Shown here: positions 41,168 to 50,761 of the stretch, one piece after another
How positions within the stretch are numbered: the stretch's first letter is position 1
Layout: every line of letters begins with the position of its first letter
NCBI GenBank assembly: GCA_036825615.1
Contig: DAISXY010000008.1
Location: 128,791-192,790, forward strand
From: JAICXG01 sp036825615
GTDB lineage: Bacteria > Verrucomicrobiota > Verrucomicrobiia > Chthoniobacterales > UBA10450
Length of the DNA: 64,000 nucleotides
Direction: 5' to 3'
Position numbers and translations under genes: made by a program
Notes under the pieces: model-generated
Told to the model about the DNA's origin: nothing
The model's database searches: none
Seen by the model: only the letters and a program-made list of their open reading frames with translations

Positions 41168-43420
41168 TTATTCGAGGTTGTAGACTTCAACCAGGCCAAT
41201 TCCTGTGGTGCTATCTGTCCCAGTTGTAACTGCCGTGTACGCCCCGGGCGGGAGATGAAGAATGGTCGCGGCTTCCGCCGGATCACCTGGCGACAGCCCG
41301 TTTTGCTCGAGCGCGGAAATATTCAGATCATCGGACCAGTTATCGTTTGCTCCCAGTGCAAAACCGTTCGCGTCATAGACGGTAAAGCTCGGGTCGGGCA
41401 AAGGATCGATAATTCCAAAGGCGCCCAGCGAAGGTCCGAGCGCGCGCACGACCACGGTCGAGCTATCGGTTGCGCCGACAATAAATCCGGCGATGAGTTG
41501 ATTCGCATCCGTCCCGACCTGGCCACGGGTACTGATGTTAGCGAGCTTTGCATTTCCCGTCGGCGAAAGGTCATAGACTTCCACCAGCCCGATACCGGTT
41601 GCATCGGCTTTTCCAGTGACCACCGCGGTGTAAGCACCGGGAGCGAGGCTGGTTCGCAACGCCGCTTCCGCCGGATTACCGGGGGCGAGTCCGTCGGACG
41701 CGATCTGGCCGGCATCGGGACCGAACTGCCAGTTGTCGTTCGTCGCGAGTAAGTGGCCGGCTGCGTCATATAAGCTGATGATTGGGTCCGGAAGGGTGTC
41801 CGAAAGGCCTTGCTCGCCTAACGAGGGACCAAGGGCCCGCAGGACGACTGTCTTGGCATCGGCGCCGGTAACAATGAAACCACCAATGAGTGCGCCCTGG
41901 TCTGGAGTTACGAGGCCGCGGGTCGAAATGTTCAGCGACTGGGGCCCGATCGCGGGAAAGGCGGTCTTTTCGAGGTGCAGCGGGACGGCATTGAAGATCT
42001 TTGTGCAACCGGAGCTGGGATACTGGTAATCGAAGATTTTTGTGCCGCTGGCATCAAGCCCGACAATGCGCGCGTGGATCGCATTGTCCTGGAGAACGTA
42101 CGCGTAATCGACGAGGTAATTCAGCGGTTGGTCCTCGTAGACACTTCCGCAATAGGGACTGTAGACGCTCTCATCCATGAGGTAATTCCACACCTCGCTC
42201 GCGGTCCGGTTTATGGGATCGATCTTATACTTGCGCGGGCTCGCGTAACTGCGGGTTGCGCCAGGCGGCGCTTGGAAAAGACTGTTGAGACCATTGTCGA
42301 AAAGCAAAAGACCCTCGTCATAAGTGGTCGAGACGGCATGCTGGCCGATTGGCGGAAGGCTGCCCGAAGTTAGAGTCAGAGCAAACTGCCGAAGGGAAGG
42401 GAATTGATACCAGGCCTTTTCGGGATCACCGAGGATCCATTTGATCGCGCCGCTCGTGTAATCAATGCAGATAACGAAATCTTCCCGGCTCGAGACGATA
42501 AGCGAGTCGTCGGCGCGATGGTAAGCCACGGCATTGTTATGGAACCAGTCATCCGGCGCGGGAAAAACAAATTGGCTCGGATCATCGCCGCCGGCACGCA
42601 TAGCGGCGGAGATGATGGCAGCCATGTCCCATGTTTTGAGGAGGGTGCCGCTCGAATCGATTTCCATGAAAATCGTCTCGGAATAATCCGCGGTATCGGC
42701 TTCAAAGAGGAGCCCCGTCTTTCCGCGATCGACGTTGTGGTGAAAATCGATCACGCCATCGCCTTTGTAGTCACCGAGATAGGTGACGGTGCCATCAAGG
42801 TCATTGCGATAAAGCTGAGTCCCAACCGCGATGTAGATCGCATTCTCAAAGAAGCCGAGATAGAAAAACTGAGCATCCGCGGTCCCGACCCAGCGCAGGG
42901 CGCTGTCCGTATCGATGATCGCGGGCGAGAATGAGCTACAGGCACCCTTGAGCAGGATGAAATCGTAACTCAGAGAATTACCCGCAGTTCTTTGTTGGAG
43001 CACGGCCGGCGCTTCGTAGCCACAAGGATCGTCAAAACTTGCGGTGGTTATTGTCAGATTGGCCTGCTTCAACGATCCATCGGTAAAGAGATAAGTCAGT
43101 GTGACCGTATTCGTGTAGCCGTGATATAGACCGTAGACAGGGAGAAAAATCTTGCCGTTGCTGATGTCTCCGCGCTCGGAGAGATAGCTGCTGGAGTAGG
43201 TCCCGGAAAGAGCGCGGGTGGAAGAACCAGGTTTTGGAGCGATGCTGAACTGAATTGTCTTAATGGCGGCGGTATTACTCACCGAAAGCGTCACCTGGGC
43301 AAGAAATGGAGTAGCTCCAGCAGTGTAACCGTCGATCGTGATAATCGTATCATTGGCCTGGTTCGCGCGGCTGACACCGGCCCAACAAATCGCCAGAATC
43401 GTGAGAATGGCTGTCTTCAT
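41168..43420 (-). CDS. Secreted arylsulfotransferase-like protein with two C-terminal NISTR domains
   Basis: The 750-residue product has a signal peptide (TAILTILAICWAGVSRA), an N-terminal beta domain and an arylsulfotransferase-like propeller with DDWFHNNAVAYHRADDSLIV, SREDFVICIDYTSGAIKWIL and GQHAVSTTYDEGLLLFDNGL. The His-Asn and His residues are those expected near the active site of AssT-like enzymes. Residues from about 505 hold two tandem domains of about 120 residues, each starting NISTRG and containing GALIGGFIVTGADAKTVVLR and ALGPSLG. The same pair occurs in the protein at 52628-56014. The substrate is not known. Confidence 0.78.
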   Translation of the reverse strand: MKTAILTILAICWAGVSRANQANDTIITIDGYTAGATPFLAQVTLSVSNTAAIKTIQFSIAPKPGSSTRALSGTYSSSYLSERGDISNGKIFLPVYGLYHGYTNTVTLTYLFTDGSLKQANLTITTASFDDPCGYEAPAVLQQRTAGNSLSYDFILLKGACSSFSPAIIDTDSALRWVGTADAQFFYLGFFENAIYIAVGTQLYRNDLDGTVTYLGDYKGDGVIDFHHNVDRGKTGLLFEADTADYSETIFMEIDSSGTLLKTWDMAAIISAAMRAGGDDPSQFVFPAPDDWFHNNAVAYHRADDSLIVSSREDFVICIDYTSGAIKWILGDPEKAWYQFPSLRQFALTLTSGSLPPIGQHAVSTTYDEGLLLFDNGLNSLFQAPPGATRSYASPRKYKIDPINRTASEVWNYLMDESVYSPYCGSVYEDQPLNYLVDYAYVLQDNAIHARIVGLDASGTKIFDYQYPSSGCTKIFNAVPLHLEKTAFPAIGPQSLNISTRGLVTPDQGALIGGFIVTGADAKTVVLRALGPSLGEQGLSDTLPDPIISLYDAAGHLLATNDNWQFGPDAGQIASDGLAPGNPAEAALRTSLAPGAYTAVVTGKADATGIGLVEVYDLSPTGNAKLANISTRGQVGTDANQLIAGFIVGATDSSTVVVRALGPSLGAFGIIDPLPDPSFTVYDANGFALGANDNWSDDLNISALEQNGLSPGDPAEAATILHLPPGAYTAVTTGTDSTTGIGLVEVYNLE

Positions 43421-43465
43421 TCGGTGCTGAAGCTTGCCAAACTCACGCGTGCCGTGCGGGATAGT

Positions 43466-44401
43466 CTAACCGGCGGTGGCCGGCTCGCGCTCGCGCCGCT
43501 TGCGGCGGGCGGGCAGATTGCGGTCGAGAAAGCCGAGCATATGGGCATGCTCGATTACCCGGACGCTCTCTTTGCGTTGCAGACCGGCAATTTGCTGATG
43601 AAATGTTTCCATCTGGGTCCAGTGGACTTTTGGCCGGAAGTGGTGTTCGGCGTGGTAGCCATTGTAGAAGAAGAGCCAATTGTAGATCTTGCCGTAACTG
43701 CTCACGCCCCAGGCGATCGGCTTATCGGGATCGGCGCCGTAGTGACGGAAGTAACCATTGAGATAGCTGAAGCAATGCCCGAGATAGAAGAATGGCAGGA
43801 AATAGAAAACGACGTAGCGCCAGTTAAACCATGCAAGGACTGCGAGTGTGATAACTACGGAGGCCAGTTCGATATTACCCCAGCGCACTTCCGCCTCGCC
43901 GCGCTTGCGCAGCTCGCGTTTGATTGCCGCCGGGTTATCGCGAAAGAAACTCAGGAAGACATAGCTCCACGGGTTCTCCGCCTCATCGTCGTGCCCGTGG
44001 CGATAAATCGACAGCCAGTCAACCGTTTCTCCCTTGGCGTCCTTGCGGTCGCTGTTTCCTTTGTGGTGCTGCATGTGGACGACGTCGTAGTAGGTCTGGG
44101 AAAAGCAGCAGGCGATCGATTGAGTGACGCCAAAGAGCCGGTTCAGGAGCTTCGAACGAAAGAATGGGTTGTGAATGAAGTTATGGCCAACGCCGTTGAT
44201 GTTGGCGTTGATCATGAGCGCGTAAATGAACCCGAGGATGAGCATGAGCCAGAGCGGCGCGCGCGGGTAGAGAAAGAAAAGCGCGAAAAAGTAAGTGAGA
44301 TGAAAGAGGCCGGCCGCGGCCGGAACGGCGTCCCAGCGGCTGAAAGCGAAGATCTTTGAGTCGGTGGCGACGCGGTCGACTTTGATAGCGTCAGAGGTCA
44401 T
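43466..44401 (-). CDS. Membrane fatty acid desaturase
   Basis: The 311-residue product has the three His clusters of membrane di-iron desaturases: HNFIH (residues 73-77), HMQHH (about 108-112) and HAEHH (about 255-259), with two pairs of hydrophobic helices between. It would introduce double bonds into lipid acyl chains. The C-terminal tail is basic (RRKRRERE). The arylsulfotransferase-like gene follows 45 nt downstream on the same strand. Confidence 0.88.
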   Translation of the reverse strand: MTSDAIKVDRVATDSKIFAFSRWDAVPAAAGLFHLTYFFALFFLYPRAPLWLMLILGFIYALMINANINGVGHNFIHNPFFRSKLLNRLFGVTQSIACCFSQTYYDVVHMQHHKGNSDRKDAKGETVDWLSIYRHGHDDEAENPWSYVFLSFFRDNPAAIKRELRKRGEAEVRWGNIELASVVITLAVLAWFNWRYVVFYFLPFFYLGHCFSYLNGYFRHYGADPDKPIAWGVSSYGKIYNWLFFYNGYHAEHHFRPKVHWTQMETFHQQIAGLQRKESVRVIEHAHMLGFLDRNLPARRKRREREPATAG

Positions 44402-44468
44402 GAACGAGCGCAGAAGCAGTGTGACATGATCGCAAAGCGGGAGAGATAATCAAGCCATGCCTTGCCTC

Positions 44469-44497
44469 CGTCATCCTGAGCTTCGCTCTGGACGACA
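44469..44497. repeat. Half-site of the GTCATCC dispersed repeat
   Basis: CGTCATCCTGAGCTTCGCTC then TGGACGAC resembles one arm of the family seen complete at 37630-37762. It lies just beyond the hflC stop. Confidence 0.5.
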
Positions 44498-44502
44498 CGC
44501 CG

Positions 44503-45552
44503 CTAGCGCCCCGGCGGCGGCGGTGCGGGTTGGGCCGGCACGCCGGTCTTGCCAATACTCTTGAGCACCTCTCCGAAATCGCTCTCAGTCGAGAGCACGG
44601 CGGTCGAGCCTTGCCCGAAGGCGTCGCGGGCGACTTCAAGCCGCCGCTGGAAAGAATAAAGCTCGCGCGCTTGCGGCGACTCGTAAGCCGCGGCGTAAAT
44701 CCGCGCCGCCTCGGCATCGGCTTCGCCTTCGATCTTGAGCGCCCGGGCCTGCGCGGCCGATTGAATCGAGGCGACATCGCTCTCCTTTTGTCCGTTGATG
44801 TTAGCCGCTTCGCCCCGGCCTTCAGAGCGGAAACGGGAGGCGATCTGATGCCGTTCGCTCGACATGCGTTCGATGATCTTTTCCGCCACGGCCGGACTGT
44901 ATTTGCTGCGCTTGAATCGCTCGTCGAGCAGCTCGATTCCAAACCCTTCGATCTTTTCCCGGGCCCGGCGAGTGATTTGGGCCTCGATCTCACCGCGCCC
45001 AAGCTCGACATCGGGCAGATTGCTCGGCAGAACGGTGCCGCTTTTCTCCAACTCGGCATCGTGCAACGGCTGCCGGCCTTTCGTCAGGCGCACGATCTCG
45101 ACGAGGTCGTTGGCCGCGACCGCAGTGCGGGTTTCGCTCCCGAGAATGTCGTCGAGTCGTGAGAGCGCGCTACGCTCGTCGTTGAGCCGGTTGTAGTAGA
45201 GGAGCGGATCGCTGATCTGCCAGCGCGCGAAACAATCAACGATGAGATAGAGCTTGTCCTTGGTCGGACATTCCGTTGGCGGGCCATCCCAGGAAAGAAT
45301 GCGATTGTCGAAGCGGTGGACGGCGTCGATTAGCGGGACCTTGAATTTGAGCCCCGGCGTTTTTTCGACCCGAACCGCTTTGCCGAAACGCGTGACGATC
45401 GCGGTTTCGTATTGATGGACAGTGAAAAGGAAGGCGCCCCATTTCAAGCCGGTGAAAAGAAAAATAAGGCCAAGGATCGCGAGCACCGGGCTTTGGACGA
45501 AGCCGATGAACCGGGTCGAGAAATAGGGACGATAGACGGATTGGTCAGGCAT
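44503..45552 (-). CDS. hflC: SPFH/band-7 protein HflC-like
   Basis: The 349-residue product has one N-terminal membrane helix (VLAILGLIFLFTGLKWGAFL) and an SPFH domain: HQYETAIVTRFGKAVRVEKT, PGLKFKVPLIDAVHRFDNRI and later YSPAVAEKIIERMSSERHQI. HflC with HflK forms the membrane cage around FtsH that tunes proteolysis. It is the second gene of a two-gene operon with hflK (36 nt apart). A Pro-rich tail (PAQPAPPPPGR) ends the protein. The assignment to HflC rests on order and size. Confidence 0.88.
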   Translation of the reverse strand: MPDQSVYRPYFSTRFIGFVQSPVLAILGLIFLFTGLKWGAFLFTVHQYETAIVTRFGKAVRVEKTPGLKFKVPLIDAVHRFDNRILSWDGPPTECPTKDKLYLIVDCFARWQISDPLLYYNRLNDERSALSRLDDILGSETRTAVAANDLVEIVRLTKGRQPLHDAELEKSGTVLPSNLPDVELGRGEIEAQITRRAREKIEGFGIELLDERFKRSKYSPAVAEKIIERMSSERHQIASRFRSEGRGEAANINGQKESDVASIQSAAQARALKIEGEADAEAARIYAAAYESPQARELYSFQRRLEVARDAFGQGSTAVLSTESDFGEVLKSIGKTGVPAQPAPPPPGR

Positions 45553-45588
45553 TGTTAGTCGTTAGGCTAAACACAGCTCGGTCCGGCT

Positions 45589-46611
45589 TCATGGCTGCGC
45601 TTGTGGTGCGGGCGAGGGCGCTGGTGAAGGGCCCAGCAACGGCAGCGTTTGCAGTAATCCTTTCACGCTCTCGTCCACGATCACCTTGCGATCGAGCGCC
45701 GGCAGGATCGCCTCCATCGCTTCGAAATAAAGTCGTTGCCGCGTGATCTCGGGCGCCTTGGTGTATTCGTTCAAGAGCAGAGTGAATTTCTCCGTCTCGC
45801 CTCGGGCCTGGTTGACTCGACGGAAAGCATAGGCCTCGGCTTGTTTCTCTCGCTCTTTCGCCTGGCCGCGCGCGTTTGGGACCGCGTCGTTGTAGATCGC
45901 CCAAGCCTGGTTGATCGCGGTCTGTTTTTCCTGCTGCGCCTGGTTCACTTCGTTAAAGGCGGCCTGCACCGCTGGCGGCGGACGCACGGTCGCGAGCTGG
46001 ACCTGCTGAATCTGCAAACCCAGGCCATATTCGGAGCAAAGTGTCGCCAGCCGGCTGAGCGAAGCAGTTTCAATATCGTGCCGGCCAATCGTGAGGACTT
46101 CGTCGACGGTGCGATCGCCGATCACCTCGCGCATCACGCTCTCGGACAAATCGCGCAGGGTTTTTTCCGGCTCGCGTGCGCCGAAGAGATATTGTTTCGG
46201 GTCGGTGATCCGGTATTGCACGACCCAGGGCACGAGGGCGGTGTTGAGATCGCCGGTGATCATCGTCTCCGTGTCCTCGGGCTGGGTATCGCCTTGGTAT
46301 TCATTCGTGGCTCCCGGGCTGGCGAAGCCGAACTCGAGCTTGAGCAAGCGCTGCGTCGGCACGATCCGCATTTCGTCGACGTAGGGAATGACATAGGCGA
46401 GCCCCGGTCCCTCGGTGCTGTGATAAGCACCGAAGCGCATCTTCACCCCGACGGAGTTTGTCGGGATGGAAACAAAACCCGTGAGGAGCGAGATCGCCGT
46501 CACCACCAGCCCGATCAAGCCGATGAGGCCGAGGACGAAACGCAGGGGGCGAAACCGGAATCCGGGCGGAAATGGCGAAGCGCTCGGGCCCGATGTGGTT
46601 GTGATCTGCAT
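45589..46611 (-). CDS. hflK: SPFH/band-7 protein HflK-like
   Basis: From ATG 46611 the product has 340 residues: a membrane helix (LRFVLGLIGLIGLVVTAISL), VSIPTNSVGVKMRFGAYHST, PGLAYVIPYVDEMRIVPTQR and the HflK-typical LQIQQVQLATVRPPPAVQAA to INQAWAIYNDAVPNARGQAK. Partner of HflC. The frame is open to 46719, but the N-terminal extra residues are not conserved-looking. It faces the DUF1003 gene across about 140 bp. Confidence 0.88.
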   Translation of the reverse strand: MQITTTSGPSASPFPPGFRFRPLRFVLGLIGLIGLVVTAISLLTGFVSIPTNSVGVKMRFGAYHSTEGPGLAYVIPYVDEMRIVPTQRLLKLEFGFASPGATNEYQGDTQPEDTETMITGDLNTALVPWVVQYRITDPKQYLFGAREPEKTLRDLSESVMREVIGDRTVDEVLTIGRHDIETASLSRLATLCSEYGLGLQIQQVQLATVRPPPAVQAAFNEVNQAQQEKQTAINQAWAIYNDAVPNARGQAKEREKQAEAYAFRRVNQARGETEKFTLLLNEYTKAPEITRQRLYFEAMEAILPALDRKVIVDESVKGLLQTLPLLGPSPAPSPAPQAQP

Positions 46612-46754
46612 CGCGGCGCTAACCGTGCCGAACGGCGCGCCCGCTGGCAAGCGCGCTCTTCGCGGCCGGCATCGATGAGCCCGGCCTGCAGAGCAGCCGA
46701 CAAAACTCCCATCGCTCACAATCGCTCGTTCTCTGCCGCGCGAATTCTTTGAGA

Positions 46755-47333
46755 ATGGCGAGCGGCGATGCGACAGGCGGCAGGAGCGGGGAAGGGTCCG
46801 GGCAAAAATGGATGGCCGGCGTGGTCGATCGCAACATCCGCGCCCTGCTTGAACGCAAGCGCGCGGAGCTGAGCCGGACCCCGCGCCACATTCGCGTTGC
46901 CGATCGCATCACCACCTTTACCGGCAGCATGCGCTTTGTTTACCTGCACCTTCTGCTCTTTGGCAGCTGGATTATCTGGAATCTGCCGTGGCTCCCGTTG
47001 CCGAAGTTTGACCCGAGCTTCGTCGTTCTCGCGATGGTCGCTTCGGTTGAAGCGATCTTCCTTTCCACCTTCGTCCTGATCACGCAGAACCGCATGTCTG
47101 AGCAGGCGGCCAAACGCGCTGATCTCGATCTCCAGATCAGCCTGCTGGCCGAGCACGAAGTCACCCATCTGATCAGTCTGGTCAAAGCGCTCGCCCAGCA
47201 TTTCCAGATCGAGCTCGCGAATGACCCTGAGCTGAGTGAACTGGAAAAGGATGTTGCGCCCGAGCAAGTGCTCGACGTGATCGAGCAACAGGAAAACGGG
47301 TCCGGTCACACAGATGTATCGTCGGCCCGGTAG
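46755..47333 (+). CDS. DUF1003 membrane protein
   Basis: The product (192 residues from ATG 46755) shows the DUF1003 pattern: RVADRITTFTGSMRFVYLHL, WIIWNLPWLPLPKFDPSFVV and LSTFVLITQNRMSEQAAKRA DLD following. Two hydrophobic segments (about residues 57-77 and 92-112) place it in the inner membrane with a soluble helical tail. TTG at 46749 is an alternative start. Function unknown. Confidence 0.85.
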   Translation: MASGDATGGRSGEGSGQKWMAGVVDRNIRALLERKRAELSRTPRHIRVADRITTFTGSMRFVYLHLLLFGSWIIWNLPWLPLPKFDPSFVVLAMVASVEAIFLSTFVLITQNRMSEQAAKRADLDLQISLLAEHEVTHLISLVKALAQHFQIELANDPELSELEKDVAPEQVLDVIEQQENGSGHTDVSSAR

Positions 47334-47345
47334 AGCGGGATCGCG

Positions 47346-48065
47346 CTAGCTGCCGCGCGAAAACTTCCGCAACAGCGGCACGGAAGCGAAGTGTGCCACA
47401 AAGCCGACTGCAAAGACCGCCAACCCCGCGGCCGCATTCAAGCTGATCGCAATCACCAGCTCCGCGATCGCGAAAAGCCAGGTAAACATTTCGCCGACAA
47501 ACGCCTGTCCCCAGGCGGGCCGCCGGCCGCTCCCTGGGACGCGCGGCGCAAGCGCGGGCCAGAACCGTGGCACCGCCCGGCAATAGGCGAGGTAAGATTC
47601 ACCCTGCGTTTGGCGCAACGCTGCTTCCTCGCGAAAGATCAGCCGGTAAACAAAGAACCAGTTCCCCGCGACCATGAAAAACCAGCCGGCCCGACTCGCG
47701 AGCAATCCGATGCCGGCGGCCATCGGCAGGTTGGCAAAGTAGAGCGGATTGCGCGTGAAGCGGAACGGCCCATCCGCGACCAGCGCTTCCGCGTGCTGGT
47801 TTGTGTCGTGCACTACCTCGGTGCGCAGATAGGCGCTGCCCCAGGTCCGCAACATCGCTGCGCCAGCCGTCAGCAATGTTCCAAGTCCGATTACGCCATG
47901 GGCGAACATCGCCGCGCCCGGATTGCCCGGCTTGATCCCCGGTGCGATGAGATGCCGCAGGGCAACGATCGCGCTGATGTCGAAGGCAGAAAGCGCAAAG
48001 CCGATTCCAAAGATCGCCGCGATGATCCAGAACCGGTGCTCAAATTCAAACTTGGTCGCCTGCAC
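47346..48065 (-). CDS. Isoprenylcysteine methyltransferase-like (ICMT/PEMT) membrane protein
   Basis: The 239-residue product has about six hydrophobic segments and the motif DGPFRFTRNPLYFANLPMAA (about residue 97), plus FREEAALRQTQGESYLAYCR, which match the SAM-binding C-terminal half of ICMT/PEMT-type methyltransferases. The substrate is probably a lipid or a hydrophobic small molecule. Convergent with the DUF1003 gene, divergent from the SDR. Confidence 0.8.
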   Translation of the reverse strand: MQATKFEFEHRFWIIAAIFGIGFALSAFDISAIVALRHLIAPGIKPGNPGAAMFAHGVIGLGTLLTAGAAMLRTWGSAYLRTEVVHDTNQHAEALVADGPFRFTRNPLYFANLPMAAGIGLLASRAGWFFMVAGNWFFVYRLIFREEAALRQTQGESYLAYCRAVPRFWPALAPRVPGSGRRPAWGQAFVGEMFTWLFAIAELVIAISLNAAAGLAVFAVGFVAHFASVPLLRKFSRGS

Positions 48066-48197
48066 CGAGGATTCTTAGCAGTCCACTTCCGGCGAGACAA
48101 GGTGCGCCTCCAGCCTCGCGACGCTAACCAGATCTGGGTGGTAAGTTCGGGTGTTGGTTTTTGCCTGCGTTCCTGAGTTCCTGAGCGAGAATCTTCC

Positions 48198-48917
48198 ATG
48201 AACAGAGAGCAGCGCATCGCCTTCGTCACCGGGGCGAATAAAGGCATCGGCTTTGAGGTCGCGCGCCAACTCGCGCGCGAAGGTTTTCGGATTTTTCTCG
48301 GCGCGCGCAATCCCGAGGCCGGCGCCGCGGCCGCGGCGAAGCTCAATCATGAAAACAAAGAGGAAAATTCCGCCGCGATTTCGTTCATCGAGATTGATAT
48401 CGCCAAGCCGGAGAGCATCGCGCGCGCGGCCGAGGAATTTTCCCGCCAAAGCGACCGCCTCGACGTCCTCGTCAATAACGCGGGCATCCTGCTCGACAGC
48501 GACAAGGAGGTGCTCGCGATTACGCCGCTGGTTTTTGAGAACACGCTCCGAACGAACACGCTCGGCGCGCTGTTTGTCTCGCAGGCGTTCGTGCCATTTC
48601 TAAGAAAGAGCAGCGCGCCACGAATCGTGAATGTCTCGAGCGGCGGCGGTCAACTCACTGATGGCGCCGACGGCTGGGCGCCCGCTTATTGCATCTCCAA
48701 GACCGCGCTCAACGGTGTCACCGTGCAGCTGGCCGCGGCCTTACCAGACTTTGCGATCAATTCGGTTTGCCCTGGTTGGGTCCGCACCGAGATGGGCGGT
48801 AGCAACGCCACCCGGTCCGTGGCCGAAGGCGCCTCCGGAATTGTCTGGCTCGCCGCCGAAGCCCCGCAAAAAGAGAGCGGTAAGTTCTGGCGCGATCGCA
48901 AGGTCATTCCCTGGTAA
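48198..48917 (+). CDS. Short-chain dehydrogenase/reductase
   Basis: The 239-residue product shows the cofactor motif VTGANKGIGFEVARQLAREG (residues 10-29), NNAGILL, and the catalytic Tyr-Lys pair in APAYCISKTALNG (about residue 157). Ser upstream is in NVSSGGGQ. It resembles NADPH carbonyl reductases of plants and animals. The substrate is unknown. Confidence 0.9.
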   Translation: MNREQRIAFVTGANKGIGFEVARQLAREGFRIFLGARNPEAGAAAAAKLNHENKEENSAAISFIEIDIAKPESIARAAEEFSRQSDRLDVLVNNAGILLDSDKEVLAITPLVFENTLRTNTLGALFVSQAFVPFLRKSSAPRIVNVSSGGGQLTDGADGWAPAYCISKTALNGVTVQLAAALPDFAINSVCPGWVRTEMGGSNATRSVAEGASGIVWLAAEAPQKESGKFWRDRKVIPW

Positions 48918-48933
48918 GTAGGAAACCGGGCTA

Positions 48934-50355
48934 CTACCTATCCCTAACTAACGATCTGGCGACGCGCCGCAAGTCATCAAGCAGGATCTCCATGTCGCGG
49001 TTCGTCGTGAGGTAATTGAGGACGCAGCCGCGCAGGGCAAAACGGCCGCCGATGGTGGTATTCGAGAGATAGGAACTCCCGTCGGCCTGGAGCCCGACGA
49101 GGAGACGTTCATTAAAGGCATCAATCAACGCAGGTGACTTATTCTTGAGCTGCGCCGGCAGATAGCGAAAACAGAAGATCGATAACTCGACCGGCGCCGC
49201 CATCTCGAAATCATCGCTCGCTTCGACCATCGACTCGAGATAACGCGCACAAGCGAGATTGCTTTCAATCGCCTGACTTAGTGACTCCAGGCCAACTCCT
49301 TTGAGTAACATCCAAACCTTGAGCGCGCGAAAACGTCGTGATAACTCCGGGCCGTAATCCCAGAAAGCGAAGGCCTCATCGGCTTCTGCTCCGATCACGC
49401 GAGTGTAGTCAGCTTCGTGGGCAAAGGCGGCGCGGGCGTTTTCTGGATTGCGGTAGATGACGCAGCCAACATCCACCGGCAGATAGAGCCATTTGTGAGG
49501 ATCGAGCGCGACCGAGTCGGCCCGTTCCAGGCCGGCAAAGAGCTGGTGGGCGGATTTCGCGAGCAAGGCGAAGGCACCATAACTCCCATCCACATGCATC
49601 CAGAGCTGGAAGCGATCGGCAATCGCGCGAATCTCGCCTAACGAATCCACCGCGCCGGTATTCACGGTTCCGGCATTCGCCACCACACAAAACGGAACCC
49701 GGCTGGCCGCGAGGTCCGATTCTATGGCGGTAACCAGCTCGTTGGTTCTGATCCGGAACCGCTCGTCGACCCCGATCTGGCAGACATTCTCGCGCCCGAT
49801 TCCCAGAAGCGCCGCGGCTTTGGCAACAGAGAAGTGCGTTTCCTTCGAAGCGTAAATGCGCAAGGGACCAGACACCTGAGCTTTCGCCTGCCGCGCCGCC
49901 GCGATCGCCGCCAGGTTGGCCATCGAGCCGCCGCTGAGAAAAAGCCCGCCCGCCTCCGAATTGAAGCCAAGAATTTGCCGGATCCAATCGATCGTCAGGC
50001 GTTCCAGCTCGACCGGCGCGGGCGCGGAACGCCAGGCGGTGAGATTCGCATTCAGGCTCGAGGCAAGCAGGTCGGCAAAAGCGGCCAGCGGTGTGCCCGG
50101 CGATTGCACATAGCCAAACATCCGCGGATGCGGGTTCTGGCGTGTCAGGGGAACAATGGTTTCTCGAAACACCTTCAGCAGATCCTCAAACTCGGATGCT
50201 TTGCGTGGCAGCGCCCGGTCGAGCTGAGCGCGAATCTGCGCTGAATCGATCCGCCCATATACCTTGCGCTCGCGCAGAGTAGAACGGTATTCGGTTATCC
50301 ATTCAATGACCAGGCGGCCCCAGTCGCGAATCTCCTCAGCGGATGGATCGAGCAT
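48934..50355 (-). CDS. PLP-dependent group II (aromatic amino acid-type) decarboxylase
   Basis: The 473-residue product has the PLP Lys in DSVALDPHKWLYLPVDVGCV (about residue 295), the PLP-ring region with AGTVNTGAVDSLGEI and HVDGSYGAFALLAKSA, and the N-terminal HPRMFGYVQSPGTPLAAFAD. Length is typical of DDC/TyrDC-like enzymes. The substrate may be an aromatic amino acid or glutamate; this cannot be decided here. Convergent with the SDR gene, 16 nt apart. Confidence 0.88.
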   Translation of the reverse strand: MLDPSAEEIRDWGRLVIEWITEYRSTLRERKVYGRIDSAQIRAQLDRALPRKASEFEDLLKVFRETIVPLTRQNPHPRMFGYVQSPGTPLAAFADLLASSLNANLTAWRSAPAPVELERLTIDWIRQILGFNSEAGGLFLSGGSMANLAAIAAARQAKAQVSGPLRIYASKETHFSVAKAAALLGIGRENVCQIGVDERFRIRTNELVTAIESDLAASRVPFCVVANAGTVNTGAVDSLGEIRAIADRFQLWMHVDGSYGAFALLAKSAHQLFAGLERADSVALDPHKWLYLPVDVGCVIYRNPENARAAFAHEADYTRVIGAEADEAFAFWDYGPELSRRFRALKVWMLLKGVGLESLSQAIESNLACARYLESMVEASDDFEMAAPVELSIFCFRYLPAQLKNKSPALIDAFNERLLVGLQADGSSYLSNTTIGGRFALRGCVLNYLTTNRDMEILLDDLRRVARSLVRDR

Positions 50356-50500
50356 CTCGGCAGTATGGGCAGCTCCGCCGCGATTGTCAGCTTTGGTTCC
50401 TCGCTCGAGCGGTCGGTTCGAACCTGCGGGTAAAAAAGCGGAGCGAAACGGATGGAACTCTCGCGACTTGCGCGCTGCCGCTCGGCGCGGAAGTTATGGC

Positions 50501-50704
50501 ATGGCTGGCCAGGGTTCGACCGGTAATGTGATCGCGGCGGTGTGCAGCTTTTTTATTCCCGGGCTGGGTCAACTGGTTCAGGGCCGGCTGCTGATGGCGA
50601 TTGTGCAATTCATGCTCGCCGTCGTCCTCTGGTTTGTCCTGCTTGGGTGGGTGATCCACCTCTGGTCGATCCTCGACGCGGCCCTCTGGAAAGGCCCAGG
50701 CTAA
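50501..50704 (+). CDS. Small membrane protein (67 residues)
   Basis: From ATG 50501 the product is MAGQGSTGNVIAAVCSFFIP followed by GLGQLVQGRLLMAIVQFMLA and a second hydrophobic stretch VVLWFVLLGWVIHLWSILDA, ending ALWKGPG. The first helix with PGLGQL and the spacing recall TM2-like domain proteins. The open frame upstream to 50264 overlaps the decarboxylase gene and is not used. Confidence 0.75.
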   Translation: MAGQGSTGNVIAAVCSFFIPGLGQLVQGRLLMAIVQFMLAVVLWFVLLGWVIHLWSILDAALWKGPG

Positions 50705-50761
50705 AGCAAAAGGAGGGTCGAGGCTGCCACAAGCAGTCGGCAAGGCCAGCTATTGCTGCCC

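Noticed and set aside
44391..45059. Frames antisense or shifted relative to hflC
   Set aside because: They only mirror the SPFH gene and carry Arg/Ser-rich nonsense.
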